From the NCBI GenBank assembly GCA_903845935.1, contig CAIMZI010000012.1:1-39741 (forward strand): a stretch of 39,741 bases of DNA, read 5' to 3'. This stretch comes from an uncultured beta proteobacterium. GTDB taxonomy: Bacteria; Pseudomonadota; Gammaproteobacteria; Burkholderiales; Burkholderiaceae_C. The translations under genes and the position numbers were made by a program. The notes under the pieces were generated by a model. It did not search any database and was not told the origin of the DNA. It saw only the letters and a program-made list of their open reading frames with translations. Of this stretch, positions 1 to 8,937 are shown in pieces. Numbering within the stretch: the first letter of the stretch is position 1; each line of letters opens with the position of its first letter.

Positions 1-31
1 CGCGACATACCCGCAGCCAGCAGCGTTGCGG

Positions 32-47
32 CTGTCTATCCATACAG
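32..47. promoter_or_regulatory. LexA-like palindrome upstream of parE
   Basis: CTGT (32-35), eight bases, then ACAG (44-47) match the CTGT-N8-ACAG core that LexA recognises in many proteobacteria. The site lies 23 bases before the first possible parE start (71), so it could serve parE or a divergent gene left of the window. A core of eight fixed bases is expected roughly once by chance in a window of this size, so the call rests on position only. Confidence 0.35.
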
Positions 48-79
48 TGAATTGAATTTCCCGGTCTACAATGCGCGCC

Positions 80-2098
80 ATGTCAGCCAAACCACCATCC
101 TCTTCTTCCGGTCAGTCCGACTATTCCGAAGGCTCCATCCGAGTCCTCAAGGGCCTGGAGCCGGTCAAGCAGCGCCCGGGTATGTACACCCGCACCGACA
201 ACCCGCTGCACGTCATCCAGGAAGTGCTGGATAACGCCGCCGACGAGGCGCTGGCAGGTCACGGCAAGAAGATCAAGGTCTGCCTGCATCTGGACGGTTC
301 GGTGTCGATTGAGGACGATGGCCGCGGCATCCCGTTTGGCATGCACCCGGAAGAAAAGGCACCGGTGATCGAGCTGGTCTTCACCCGACTGCATGCCGGC
401 GGCAAGTTCGACAAGGGCAAGGGCGGTGCCTACAGCTTCTCCGGCGGCCTGCACGGCGTCGGCGTGAGCGTCACCAACGCTCTGGGCAAGCGCCTGGAAG
501 CCACCAGCTACCGCGAAGGCTCGGTCGCGCGCATCGTGTTTGCCGGTGGCGACGTGATCGAGCCGCTGGTGATCCGCAAGGCCGGAGCAACAGAAAACGG
601 CGAGGCGGCTGAGGGTCCGCGCGACCGCAAGTCAGGCACCACGGTGCGGGTTTGGCCGGATGCCAAATACTTTGAATCCTCGGTGCTGCCGCTGGGCGAC
701 CTGACGCATTTGCTGCGCAGCAAGGCGGTGCTGATGCCGGGCGTCAGCGTTACCCTGGTCCATGAGAAGACCAAGGAAACCCAGGTCTGGCTCTACAAGG
801 GGGGCTTAAACGATTACCTGATGCAGTCGCTGCACGGCGAGCCGGTGATTCCGCTGTTTGATGGCGAGGGCTTTGCCGACGCCCAGAGCGAGCAGTTTGC
901 CGATGGCGAAGGCGCAAGCTGGTGTGTGGCCTTTACCGAAGACGGCCAGCCGGTGCGCGAAAGCTATGTCAACCTGATTCCCACCAGCGCCGGTGGCACG
1001 CACGAAAGCGGGCTGCGTGATGGTCTGTTCACGGCCGTGAAGAGCTTTATCGAATTCCACTCGCTGTTGCCCAAGGGGGTGAAGCTGATGCCCGAGGACG
1101 TGTTCGCCCGCGCCAGCTATGTGCTCTCGGCCAAGGTGCTGGACCCGCAGTTCCAGGGCCAGATCAAGGAGCGCCTGAACTCGCGCGACGCCGTGCGTCT
1201 GGTCTCCAACTTTGTCCGCCCGGCGCTGGAGCTGTGGCTGAACCAGCATGTGGAATACGGCAAAAAGCTGGCCGAGCTGGCCATCAAGGCGGCGCAGACG
1301 CGCCAGCGCGCCGGACAAAAAGTGGAGAAGCGCAAGAGCTCCGGCGTGGCCGTGCTGCCGGGAAAGCTGACCGATTGCGAGAGCAAGGACATTTTGTATA
1401 ACGAAGTTTTTTTGGTCGAGGGCGACTCGGCCGGTGGCAGTGCCAAGATGGGCCGCAACAAAGAGAATCAAGCGGTGCTGCCCTTGCGCGGCAAGGTGCT
1501 CAACACCTGGGAAGTGGACCGCGACCGCCTGTTCGCCAACACCGAAATCCACGACATCTCGGTGGCCATTGGTGTCGATCCGCACGGCCCCAACGACACG
1601 CCCGACATGAGCGGGCTGCGCTACGGCAAGGTCTGCATCCTGTCGGACGCCGACGTGGACGGCTCGCACATCCAGGTGCTGCTGCTGACGCTGTTTTTCC
1701 GACATTTTCCCAAGCTGATAGACACCGGCCATGTGTTTGTGGCGCGCCCGCCGCTGTTTCGCGTGGATGCCCCGGCGCGTGGCAAAAAGCCCGCCAGCAA
1801 GGCCTATGCGCTGGACGACGGTGAGCTCACCGCCATTTTGGATAAGCTGCGCAAGGAAGGCGTGCGCGAAGGCGCCTGGACCATTAGTCGCTTCAAGGGC
1901 CTGGGCGAGATGAATGCCGAGCAGCTGTGGGACACCACGCTCAATCCGGATACGCGGCGCTTGTTGCCGGTGATCTTGGGTGCCATTGACTTTGGCCAGA
2001 CCGAGGCCTTGATTACCAAGCTGATGGGCAAGGGTGAGGCGCAATCGCGGCGTGAGTTGATGGAGTTGCACGGCGACTCTGTGGAGGTGGATGTATGA
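80..2098 (+). CDS. parE: DNA topoisomerase IV subunit B
   Basis: ATPase subunit of topoisomerase IV, which decatenates daughter chromosomes together with ParC (next gene). The N-terminal GHKL ATPase shows EVLDNAADEA, DDGRGIP and GGLHGVGVS. The C-terminal half carries the TOPRIM motifs LVEGDSAGG and SDADVDGSH, followed by the conserved RFKGLGEMNAEQLW. At about 672 residues it is full length for the family. ATG at 71 and ATG at 80 are both possible and neither has a clear Shine-Dalgarno sequence; 80 gives the more usual MSAK start. A TACAAT hexamer at 67-72 would place transcription start near 79-80, so a leaderless message is conceivable, but no good -35 is present. Identity is certain; the start is not. 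Confidence 0.96.
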   Translation: MSAKPPSSSSGQSDYSEGSIRVLKGLEPVKQRPGMYTRTDNPLHVIQEVLDNAADEALAGHGKKIKVCLHLDGSVSIEDDGRGIPFGMHPEEKAPVIELVFTRLHAGGKFDKGKGGAYSFSGGLHGVGVSVTNALGKRLEATSYREGSVARIVFAGGDVIEPLVIRKAGATENGEAAEGPRDRKSGTTVRVWPDAKYFESSVLPLGDLTHLLRSKAVLMPGVSVTLVHEKTKETQVWLYKGGLNDYLMQSLHGEPVIPLFDGEGFADAQSEQFADGEGASWCVAFTEDGQPVRESYVNLIPTSAGGTHESGLRDGLFTAVKSFIEFHSLLPKGVKLMPEDVFARASYVLSAKVLDPQFQGQIKERLNSRDAVRLVSNFVRPALELWLNQHVEYGKKLAELAIKAAQTRQRAGQKVEKRKSSGVAVLPGKLTDCESKDILYNEVFLVEGDSAGGSAKMGRNKENQAVLPLRGKVLNTWEVDRDRLFANTEIHDISVAIGVDPHGPNDTPDMSGLRYGKVCILSDADVDGSHIQVLLLTLFFRHFPKLIDTGHVFVARPPLFRVDAPARGKKPASKAYALDDGELTAILDKLRKEGVREGAWTISRFKGLGEMNAEQLWDTTLNPDTRRLLPVILGAIDFGQTEALITKLMGKGEAQSRRELMELHGDSVEVDV

Positions 2099-2182
2099 GC
2101 CTCGCCTTGCATTGCGACGGCCAGCGCGAACAGCGCCAGAATGAATAGCTGGCAACATAAACACATAGCAAGCCAATAAAAA

Positions 2183-4561
2183 ATGTCTGACCAATCGACC
2201 ATCGATTTTCAAACGCCCGACGGAGGCGACGACCAGCTCAATCTGGCAACCTACGCCCAGCGCGCCTACCTTGAATACGCGCTCTCCGTCGTCAAGGGTC
2301 GCGCCCTGCCGGATGCCTGCGACGGCCAAAAGCCGGTGCAGCGGCGCATCCTGTACTCCATGTCGCGCATGGGCCTGGGCTTTGGCGGGGCCAACGGCAA
2401 CACCGGCGCCAAGCCGGTCAAATGCGCCCGCGTGGTCGGCGATGTGCTGGGCCGCTTTCATCCGCACGGCGACCAGGCCGCCTACGAGGCGCTGGTGCGC
2501 ATGGCGCAGGACTTTTCGCAGCGCTATCCGCTGATCGACGGCCAGGGCAATTTCGGCTCGCGCGACGGCGACGGTGCCGCCGCCATGCGCTACACCGAGG
2601 CGCGCCTCGCCAAGATCACCTCGCTGCTGCTCGATGAAATCGACCAGGGCACGGTGGACTTTCAGCCCAATTACGACGGCTCTACAGAAGAGCCCTGCCA
2701 GTTGCCGGCGCGGCTTCCGTTCTCGCTGCTCAACGGCGCCAGCGGCATTGCCGTTGGCCTGGCCACCGAGATCCCCAGCCACAACCTGCGCGAAGTGGCC
2801 GATGCCTGCATCGCCCTGATCAAAAACCCGCAGCTCACCGAAGTTGAGCTGTTCACGATCGTGCCGGGCCCGGACTTTCCCGGCGGCGCGCAGATCATCA
2901 GCCCGGCCAGCGATATTGCCGACGCCTACCGCACGGGTCGCGGCTCGCTCAAATGCCGAGCCCGCTGGAAAATTGAAGATTTGGCGCGCGGCCAGTGGCA
3001 GCTGGTGGTGACCGAGCTGCCGCCGGGTGTGAGCACCCAGCGCGTGCTGGAAGAAATCGAGGAACTGACCAACCCCAAGGTCAAGACCGGCAAAAAAGCG
3101 CTTTCTCAAGACCAGAACCAACTCAAAGCCAGTATTCTTGCGGTGCTGGACGTGGTGCGCGATGAATCCGGCAAGGAAAACGCCGTACGCCTGGTGTTCG
3201 AGCCCAAGACCAGCCGCATCGAACAGCAGGAGCTGATCACGGCGCTGCTGGCCCACACCAGCCTGGAGTCCTCCTCTCCCATCAACCTGACCATGGTGGG
3301 CTTGGACGGGCGTCCCACGCAGAAGTCCCTGCGCCAGATGCTGGGCGAGTGGATCAGTTTTCGCCAGACCACCATCGAGCGCAGAAGCCGCCACCGCCTG
3401 GCCAAGGTGCTGGACCGCATTCACATTCTGGAGGGGCGCCAGACCGTTTTGCTCAACATCGACGAGGTGATTGCCATCATCCGCCAGAGCGACGAGCCCA
3501 AGGCGGCGCTGATTGCACGCTTCTCCTTAAGCGCCGCCCAAGCCGAAGACATCCTGGAAATCCGCCTGCGCCAATTGGCCAGGCTGGAAGCCATCAAGAT
3601 TGAGCAGGAGCTGTCCGAGCTGCGCGTCGAGCAGGGCAAGCTGGAAGAAATCATCAACAACCCGGCGGCCCTGCGCCGTTTGATGATCAAGGAAATTGAA
3701 GCCGACTCCAAGACCTTTGCCGATGCGCGCCGCACCCTGATCCAGACCGAGAAAAAGGCCGTGCTTGAGATCAAGGTGGTGGACGAGGCGCTGACCGTGG
3801 TGGTCAGCGAAAAGGGCTGGGTGCGCACACGCCTGGGCCATGGCCACGAGGCCAGCAGCTTTGCCTTCAAGGCCGGTGACGGCCTGTATGACACCTTTGA
3901 ATGCCGCAGCGTCGACACGCTCTTGGTGTTCGGCTCCAGCGGACGCGTCTACTCGGTGGCGGTGTCGCTGCTGCCTGGAGGGCGGGGCGACGGACAGCCT
4001 GTGACCACGCTGATCGAGTTGGAGGCAGGCACGCAAATCCTCTATTACTTTGCCGGTCCGGCCGCCGCCAACCTGCTGCTCAGTTCTAGTGGCGGCTATG
4101 GCTTTATGGCCACGGTGACCAATCTGATTTCGCGCCAGAAGGCGGGCAAGGCCTTCGTCACCTGCAACACGGGTGAGACGCTGTGCAAGCCTTCGCTGGT
4201 GAGCGGCGCGCAGGGCAGGGTACTGAACCCCGGAACGCCGGCCGCTGTCGTGGCGCCTGCCACCCACGTGGCCTGCGCGTCCACGGGCGGGCGCATTCTG
4301 AGCTTCGAGATTACCGAGCTCAAATCCATGGCCACCGGCGGGCGGGGCCTGATGCTGCTGGATCTGGAGGACAAGGATACGCTGGCCGGTGCCGCAGCCT
4401 ACACGCGCAGCATCCGCATTGAGGGCATCGGACGTGGTGGCAAGGAGCGCGACGAGACGCTGGAAATCCGCAGCCTCAACAATGCACGTGCCGCACGCGG
4501 GCGCAAGGGAAAGGCCGCGGACCTGGGCTTCAAGCCCGCCCGCATTACCCGCGTTGAGTAA
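2183..4561 (+). CDS. parC: DNA topoisomerase IV subunit A
   Basis: Breakage-reunion subunit of topoisomerase IV, partner of ParE. The winged-helix region includes [12 protein letters not shown] and [15 protein letters not shown]. The catalytic tyrosine is Y137 in AMRYTEARL, and [15 protein letters not shown] precedes it as in the family. A coiled-coil region (about 430-510) and beta-pinwheel C-terminal repeats follow. Length 792 is normal for betaproteobacterial ParC. In the quinolone-binding stretch [11 protein letters not shown], the residue equivalent to E. coli Ser80 is Gln98, while the acidic residue (Glu102) is kept. Only 84 bases separate it from parE; a 17-codon ORF overlapping the parE stop by ATGA lies between them and is probably not a gene. 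No strong ribosome binding site precedes the ATG. Confidence 0.96.
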   Translation: MSDQSTIDFQTPDGGDDQLNLATYAQRAYLEYALSVVKGRALPDACDGQKPVQRRILYSMSRMGLGFGGANGNTGAKPVKCARVVGDVLGRFHPHGDQAAYEALVRMAQDFSQRYPLIDGQGNFGSRDGDGAAAMRYTEARLAKITSLLLDEIDQGTVDFQPNYDGSTEEPCQLPARLPFSLLNGASGIAVGLATEIPSHNLREVADACIALIKNPQLTEVELFTIVPGPDFPGGAQIISPASDIADAYRTGRGSLKCRARWKIEDLARGQWQLVVTELPPGVSTQRVLEEIEELTNPKVKTGKKALSQDQNQLKASILAVLDVVRDESGKENAVRLVFEPKTSRIEQQELITALLAHTSLESSSPINLTMVGLDGRPTQKSLRQMLGEWISFRQTTIERRSRHRLAKVLDRIHILEGRQTVLLNIDEVIAIIRQSDEPKAALIARFSLSAAQAEDILEIRLRQLARLEAIKIEQELSELRVEQGKLEEIINNPAALRRLMIKEIEADSKTFADARRTLIQTEKKAVLEIKVVDEALTVVVSEKGWVRTRLGHGHEASSFAFKAGDGLYDTFECRSVDTLLVFGSSGRVYSVAVSLLPGGRGDGQPVTTLIELEAGTQILYYFAGPAAANLLLSSSGGYGFMATVTNLISRQKAGKAFVTCNTGETLCKPSLVSGAQGRVLNPGTPAAVVAPATHVACASTGGRILSFEITELKSMATGGRGLMLLDLEDKDTLAGAAAYTRSIRIEGIGRGGKERDETLEIRSLNNARAARGRKGKAADLGFKPARITRVE

Positions 4562-4631
4562 GTCAGCCCTTCCTGGATGTTGTGCATATTCGGCGTCAGT
4601 TACGCAACAGTTAGGCGCACCACAATGAACC

Positions 4632-5810
4632 ATGGATAAAAACATGTTGATCTCCGGTGGTGGTATTGGCGGGCTGGCCGCCGCCCTGGCCTGTGCCCGC
4701 ACGGGTTGGCAGGTGGAGCTGCTGGAACAGTCACCGGTGTTTGGCGAGGTCGGGGCCGGCATCCAACTCGGGCCGAATGTGGTCAAGGTGCTAGACGCCA
4801 TGGGTGTGGGCGCTGCATTGCGTGGCGTGGCGGCATTTCCAAATTGCTTGGAGGTGCGCAACGCCACCAGCACCGAACTGCTGGGCGTGCTGCCCCTGGG
4901 CAAGACCGCCGAACAGCGCTATGGCGCGCCCTATGTGTCCATCGCCCGGGCCGACCTGCATACGCTGTTGCTGGACGCGGTGCGATCCCAGGGCGGCGTG
5001 GGCCTGCATCTGGACTCGCGTGTCATTGGAATCCAACAGGACGCGCAGCGCGTGCAGATTGAGACCGTGCAGGACCAGCGCTTGGAGGCACCGTTGTTGT
5101 TGGGCGCGGATGGTTTATGGAGCGTGGTGCGCAAGCAGGTGCTTGAAAACGATGGGGCGCCGCGTGTCACCGGCCATCTGGCGTTTAGAGCCATGGTGCC
5201 GCAAAGTTCCCTGCCCGCATCCCTGCGCACCCAGGTCGTGACGGCCTGGATGGGGCCGGATTTTCATGCCGTGCATTACCCGGTGCGCAGCGGCGAATGG
5301 CTGAACATGGTGTGCATAGTTCATGGCAAGGTCGCGGGCGATCCGCAGTCATGGGACCACAGCGCCAATGCACAGGAGTTGCGCAGCCGTATGTCCCAGG
5401 CCCGTGGTGCGCTGCGCGAAATGATGCATGCCATAGACCAATGGCGGCTCTGGCCGCTCAGTGACCGTGCGCCCATGGCCAGCGCCGCCGAACATGCCAA
5501 GGGCCGCATTGCACTGCTGGGCGATGCCGCTCATCCCATGCGCCCCTATCTTGCGCAGGGTGCTGGCATGGCGATTGAAGACGCTGCCGCGCTGGCAAGT
5601 TGCCTAGCAGAGCAGCCGGGTCAGGTGCAACAGGCTCTGGCGCGCTATGCCGATCTGCGCTGGCAACGCAATGCGCGGGTCCAGGCCCGCGCCATTCGCA
5701 ACGGCGAGATTTACCACCTCAAGGGCTACAGGCAGCTGGGCCGCGACATCGCGCTCAAGCTGCTGGGCGCCAGGTTGATGGACCTGCCCTGGCTTTACCA
5801 GGGTGCGTGA
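4632..5810 (+). CDS. FAD-dependent aromatic-type monooxygenase (salicylate / 3-hydroxybenzoate hydroxylase-like)
   Basis: Group A flavoprotein hydroxylase: NAD(P)H reduces FAD and one oxygen atom is placed on an aromatic or similar ring. The Rossmann motif GGGIGGLAAALACARTG is near the N-terminus with an acidic ribose-binding residue at the end of strand 2 (ELLEQ). The middle motif is GADGLWSVVRK and the second FAD motif is LLGDAAHPMRPYLAQGAG. At 392 residues it has the size of 3-hydroxybenzoate 6-hydroxylases and salicylate hydroxylases. The substrate cannot be read from sequence. kynU is 0.5 kb away on the other strand, but the N-terminal motif does not look like kynurenine 3-monooxygenase. 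It appears monocistronic, ending before the palindromes in front of the XRE gene. Confidence 0.85.
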   Translation: MDKNMLISGGGIGGLAAALACARTGWQVELLEQSPVFGEVGAGIQLGPNVVKVLDAMGVGAALRGVAAFPNCLEVRNATSTELLGVLPLGKTAEQRYGAPYVSIARADLHTLLLDAVRSQGGVGLHLDSRVIGIQQDAQRVQIETVQDQRLEAPLLLGADGLWSVVRKQVLENDGAPRVTGHLAFRAMVPQSSLPASLRTQVVTAWMGPDFHAVHYPVRSGEWLNMVCIVHGKVAGDPQSWDHSANAQELRSRMSQARGALREMMHAIDQWRLWPLSDRAPMASAAEHAKGRIALLGDAAHPMRPYLAQGAGMAIEDAAALASCLAEQPGQVQQALARYADLRWQRNARVQARAIRNGEIYHLKGYRQLGRDIALKLLGARLMDLPWLYQGA

Positions 5811-5835
5811 GCCTGCACGCCGAAGCTTAGCGCGC

Positions 5836-5897
5836 GCGCAAATTTTGCGCTATGTGATGCAGCGCACAGACGCAGGGCATTGTCTGTTCGACAATGC
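5836..5897. promoter_or_regulatory. Two palindromes between monooxygenase and XRE gene
   Basis: The stretch holds a 15-base palindrome (GCGCAAA T TTTGCGC, 5836-5850) and an 8-bp inverted repeat with a 5-base spacer (GCATTGTC / GACAATGC, 5877-5897). They lie downstream of the monooxygenase stop and upstream of the XRE start. Either could be an operator for the regulator or a terminator stem for the monooxygenase; neither is followed by a clean T-run on the plus strand. Confidence 0.4.
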
Positions 5898-5940
5898 ACC
5901 ATGCGCCGCAGCCACGGCGCGCAAAACCAGATGCGCACAC

Positions 5941-5953
5941 CATTTGTCAAATG
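5941..5953. promoter_or_regulatory. 13-base palindrome in front of XRE gene
   Basis: CATTTG T CAAATG is a perfect palindrome 50 bases before the proposed GTG start of the XRE regulator. It contains a TTGTCA hexamer that could act as a -35 element. Small XRE repressors commonly bind palindromes of this size over their own promoter, so autoregulation is a reasonable inference. Confidence 0.4.
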
Positions 5954-6002
5954 TACGAATAGATGTGTTCACTCGATTGGTCCCAACCCGGATACTGCAG
6001 CA

Positions 6003-6224
6003 GTGAAAAACAATATCAATTACAAAGAACTGGTTGGAAAAAAGGTGAGGCGTTTGCGGCTCAAGGCGGAGTTCTCGCAGGAGAATCTGGCCGAACGCTG
6101 TGGCATCTTTCGCACCTATCTCAGCCGCATCGAATCTGGCGCAGCCAATCCGTCCATCGTTGTGCTGGTGGCGCTGGCCAACGCCTTGTGTGTGAATCCT
6201 CATGAGCTGTTTACCGCTGACTAA
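6003..6224 (+). CDS. Small XRE-family helix-turn-helix regulator
   Basis: A single HTH_3 domain fills almost the whole protein: RRLRLKAEFSQENLAERCGI gives helices 1-2, FRTYLSRIESGAANPS the recognition helix and turn, and a final helix ends in NPHELF. From the GTG at 6003 it is 73 residues, the size of stand-alone XRE regulators such as restriction-modification controller proteins. The frame stays open upstream (ATG at 5880 and 5931), but those extensions run through the palindromes and have no domain character, so GTG at 6003 is preferred without strong ribosome-binding-site support. No methylase, nuclease or toxin gene is adjacent. Targets are unknown; the nearby palindromes suggest self-control and perhaps control of the neighbouring monooxygenase or kynU. 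Confidence 0.75.
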   Translation: MKNNINYKELVGKKVRRLRLKAEFSQENLAERCGIFRTYLSRIESGAANPSIVVLVALANALCVNPHELFTAD

Positions 6225-6241
6225 GGCTCAAGCCTTGAGCC
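6225..6241. terminator. 17-base palindrome touching the XRE stop codon
   Basis: GGCTCAAG C CTTGAGCC starts on the base after the XRE TAA. As RNA it can form a short tight stem, but no T-run follows on either strand. It may be a factor-assisted terminator in the convergent gap between the XRE gene and kynU, or a protein-binding palindrome. The rest of that gap (6242-6346) shows nothing recognisable. Confidence 0.35.
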
Positions 6242-6346
6242 AAGCACTCGAACAAGCGCCGAACGAACTGGATTAGCGGCCCGGTTGCGCCGTGGCCCCG
6301 GGCATTCCTACGTTCCGCGACCTGCGGCTGAGCTGCTGAGGCACGC

Positions 6347-7621
6347 TCAGGTAACAGCGTTTTGCCACTTGAATTCTGTCCTTTGCCATTCGGCGCTTTC
6401 CAGCACTTGGCGCAATTGCTCCACCGCGTTCCAGACCTCTTCAAAGCCGATATAGAGCGGCGTCAAACCAAAGCGCAAAATATCCTTGTGGGCCGCACCG
6501 TCACCGGCGCGGAAGTCGCCGATCACGCCACGTGCGATCAGCGCCTGCACGATGGCATAGGCGCCAAATTCTCTTGAAATACATACCTGTGAGCCGCGTT
6601 TGGCGTGTTCGCGCGGTGTGGCAAGGCCCAGGCCATGGCCATGGCATCGCTGTTCCACCAGGGCAATAAACAGATCGGTTAGCGCCAGCGATTTCGCTCG
6701 CAGCGCAGCCATGCCGCCCAGCGTTTCGGCCGCCTTGAAGCCGTCCAGCCCGCATTCCAAAAGCGCCAGGCTGACCATGGGCTGGGTGCCGCAGAGGTAG
6801 CGGGTGATGCCAGGGGCCGGTTGGTAGTCGGGGATAAACGCAAAGGGCGCGGCGTGCCCCCACCAGCCCGACAGCGGCTGCCAGAAGCGCTCGGAGTGCT
6901 TGGGATTCACCCACAAAAACGCCGGAGCGCCGGGACCGCCATTGAGGTATTTGTAGCCGCAACCGACGGCAAAGTCGGCGCCTGCGCCCAGCAAATCCAC
7001 CGGCACCGCGCCCGCGCTATGCGCCAGGTCCCAAACCACCAGGGCACCGGCGGCGTGTGCCGCTGCGGTCACAGCCGCCATGTCGTGCATGGCACCGGTG
7101 CGGTAGTTCACATGGGTGAGCATCAGAATGGCCAGGTCGCCATCCAGGGCGGCGTCGATTTCTTCCGGTTCCACCAGTTTGAGCGTGAAGCCCTGGGCCT
7201 GGCACAGTCCCTCGGCAATGTAGAGGTCGGTGGGGAAGTTGCTGCGTTCGCTCAAGATCACGCGGCGCTGCGGCGAATCCTGCTTGGCGATGGAAATGGC
7301 GGCCGAGAGCACCTTGTAGAGGTTGATGGAGGTGGTGTCGGTGGCCAGCACCTGGTCTTGGCCCGCGCCAATCAGCGGCGCAATCTGGTTGCCCAGGCGC
7401 TGCGGCAGATGGAACCAGCCCGCGCTGTTCCAGGACTTGATCAGGTCGCGCCCCCATTCCTGGGTGACCACCTGGGCCGCGCGTGCTGCTGCCGATTTCG
7501 GCATGGCACCCAACGAGTTGCCATCCAGATAAATCACGCCGGGTGGAATCGAAAACAGTTCGCGCAATGGGCGCAGTGGGTCGGTGGCGTCCAGTTGCTG
7601 GCAGTCTTGGAGGGTGATCAT
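6347..7621 (-). CDS. kynU: Kynureninase
   Basis: PLP-dependent hydrolysis of L-kynurenine to anthranilate and alanine (tryptophan catabolism). The protein opens with a family-typical [39 protein letters not shown] and the PLP-lysine motif [14 protein letters not shown] follow in order, with the C-terminal [15 protein letters not shown]. At 424 residues it is full length. It is the last of four tightly spaced minus-strand genes (argD, argF, ykgJ, kynU; 29 bases after ykgJ). Tryptophan dioxygenase (kynA) and formamidase (kynB), its usual neighbours in Burkholderiales, are not in the window. Confidence 0.95.
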   Translation of the reverse strand: MITLQDCQQLDATDPLRPLRELFSIPPGVIYLDGNSLGAMPKSAAARAAQVVTQEWGRDLIKSWNSAGWFHLPQRLGNQIAPLIGAGQDQVLATDTTSINLYKVLSAAISIAKQDSPQRRVILSERSNFPTDLYIAEGLCQAQGFTLKLVEPEEIDAALDGDLAILMLTHVNYRTGAMHDMAAVTAAAHAAGALVVWDLAHSAGAVPVDLLGAGADFAVGCGYKYLNGGPGAPAFLWVNPKHSERFWQPLSGWWGHAAPFAFIPDYQPAPGITRYLCGTQPMVSLALLECGLDGFKAAETLGGMAALRAKSLALTDLFIALVEQRCHGHGLGLATPREHAKRGSQVCISREFGAYAIVQALIARGVIGDFRAGDGAAHKDILRFGLTPLYIGFEEVWNAVEQLRQVLESAEWQRTEFKWQNAVT

Positions 7622-7650
7622 GCGGTGTCTCTTTGGTTCAACGCAATCTA

Positions 7651-7956
7651 TTATGCGAGGGCTGGCAGGCCGTGTCTGCGTCTGGCCATGGCACAGGCAT
7701 CGCTGCCTTCTTCGAATTCACGGCATGGCGAGGGCCGCCATTCGTAAATGCCGCAGCCTATTTTTTCGCCGATCTTGCCAGAGAGGGCTGCGCAACGGGG
7801 CGGTTGGTGGTCGGTACCACGCATGCGGGACATCGTGGCGTTCACATCGACAGCCAAGCCAACGGGCACGCTGCCACCGGCGTCTTCGAGTTCCTGCACC
7901 GAAAAATCCACCCTGAAGCTGGCGCAGCAAGCGCCGCATGTGGTGCAGGCGTTCAT
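7651..7956 (-). CDS. YkgJ-type cysteine-cluster protein
   Basis: 101-residue member of the YkgJ / CxxCxxCC family (predicted zinc or iron-sulfur binding). The N-terminal cluster is [12 protein letters not shown], with later cysteines in [21 protein letters not shown] and DAC. The IYEWRPSPC block is the typical second signature. It starts 9 bases after the argF stop and ends 29 bases before kynU, so co-transcription is likely. The family has no firmly established biochemical role, and the operon position gives no clear hint. Confidence 0.85.
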   Translation of the reverse strand: MNACTTCGACCASFRVDFSVQELEDAGGSVPVGLAVDVNATMSRMRGTDHQPPRCAALSGKIGEKIGCGIYEWRPSPCREFEEGSDACAMARRRHGLPALA

Positions 7957-7965
7957 GGAAAAGGG

Positions 7966-8937
7966 CTATTGCTTACCCAAGAGCAAGTACTCCATCAATG
8001 CTTTCTGGACGTGCATTCTGTTCTCAGCCTCGTCCCAGACGACGCTCTGGGGGCCGTCTATGACCTCGGCCTCGACCTCTTCGCCACGATGCGCGGGCAG
8101 GCAGTGCATGAAGATGGCTTTGGGTGCCGCGATTGCCATCATTTTTCGGTCCACGCACCAAGCGGCGAAGGCCTTGCGGCGCACCTCGTTCTCTGCCTCA
8201 TAGCCCATGCTGGTCCAGACATCGGTGGTGACCAGATCGGCGCCATTGCAGGCTTCCATCGGGTCGGCATAGGTCTTGAAGCTGCCACTGCCCATGGAGG
8301 CCGGCGCGGCGGCGGTAACCTCATTGAGCTCGTAGCCGCTGGGTGTGCTGACACGCAGATGAAAGCCGAGCAGGGCGGCCGCTTGCAGCCAGGTATTGGC
8401 CATGTTGTTGCCATCACCGACCCAGGCCACCGTCTTGCCCGCGATGGGGCCGCGGTGCTCGATGTAGGTGAAGATGTCGGCCAGGATCTGGCAGGGGTGG
8501 AACTCGTTGGTCAGGCCGTTGATCACCGGCACGCGCGAATGCTTTGCAAAGCTTTCCAGCTTGCTTTGTTCATAGGTGCGGATCATGACGATGTCGGTCA
8601 TGCGGCTGATGACCTTGGCGCTGTCCTCGATCGGCTCGGAGCGCCCTAGTTGGCTGTCGCCGGTGGTCAGATGCACCACGCTGCCGCCCAGCTGGTACAT
8701 GCCGGCCTCGAAGCTGACGCGGGTGCGCGTGGAGGCCTTTTCAAAAATCATGGCCAACGTCCGGTCCACCAGCGGCTGGTGGCGCTGGAAGGTCTTGAAC
8801 TTCTGCTTGATAAAGGCGGCGCGCTCCAGCAGGTAGCCATATTCCTCGGTGCTGAAGTCGGAGAACTGCAGGTAGTGGCGCACCGGTGGCGCGCCCTTGG
8901 GCAGGGTGCTGGGAACGGCGGGTTTGAAATAGCTCAT
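7966..8937 (-). CDS. argF: Ornithine carbamoyltransferase
   Basis: Makes citrulline from ornithine and carbamoyl phosphate in arginine synthesis. The carbamoyl-phosphate loop is FEKASTRTRVSFE, the HPxQ motif is FHPCQILADIFT, the ornithine loop is DVWTSMGYE and the catalytic HCLPAHRGEEV is near the C-terminus. The frame is open further upstream, but the ATG at 8937 gives the normal N-terminus (MSYFKPA) and a 4-base ATGA overlap with argD, implying translational coupling. 323 residues, slightly longer than E. coli ArgF. Confidence 0.96.
   Translation of the reverse strand: MSYFKPAVPSTLPKGAPPVRHYLQFSDFSTEEYGYLLERAAFIKQKFKTFQRHQPLVDRTLAMIFEKASTRTRVSFEAGMYQLGGSVVHLTTGDSQLGRSEPIEDSAKVISRMTDIVMIRTYEQSKLESFAKHSRVPVINGLTNEFHPCQILADIFTYIEHRGPIAGKTVAWVGDGNNMANTWLQAAALLGFHLRVSTPSGYELNEVTAAAPASMGSGSFKTYADPMEACNGADLVTTDVWTSMGYEAENEVRRKAFAAWCVDRKMMAIAAPKAIFMHCLPAHRGEEVEAEVIDGPQSVVWDEAENRMHVQKALMEYLLLGKQ

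Noticed and set aside
2095..2148. 17-codon ORF overlapping the parE stop by ATGA
   Set aside because: Overlap looks like coupling, but the peptide is charged, has no recognisable feature and its reach is only to the parC leader; chance is likely.
806..3424. 872-codon open frame on the minus strand across parE and parC
   Set aside because: Shadow of two strongly recognised plus-strand genes; composition rich in His, Gln, Ala and Gly as expected for the antisense of GC-rich coding DNA, with no domain.
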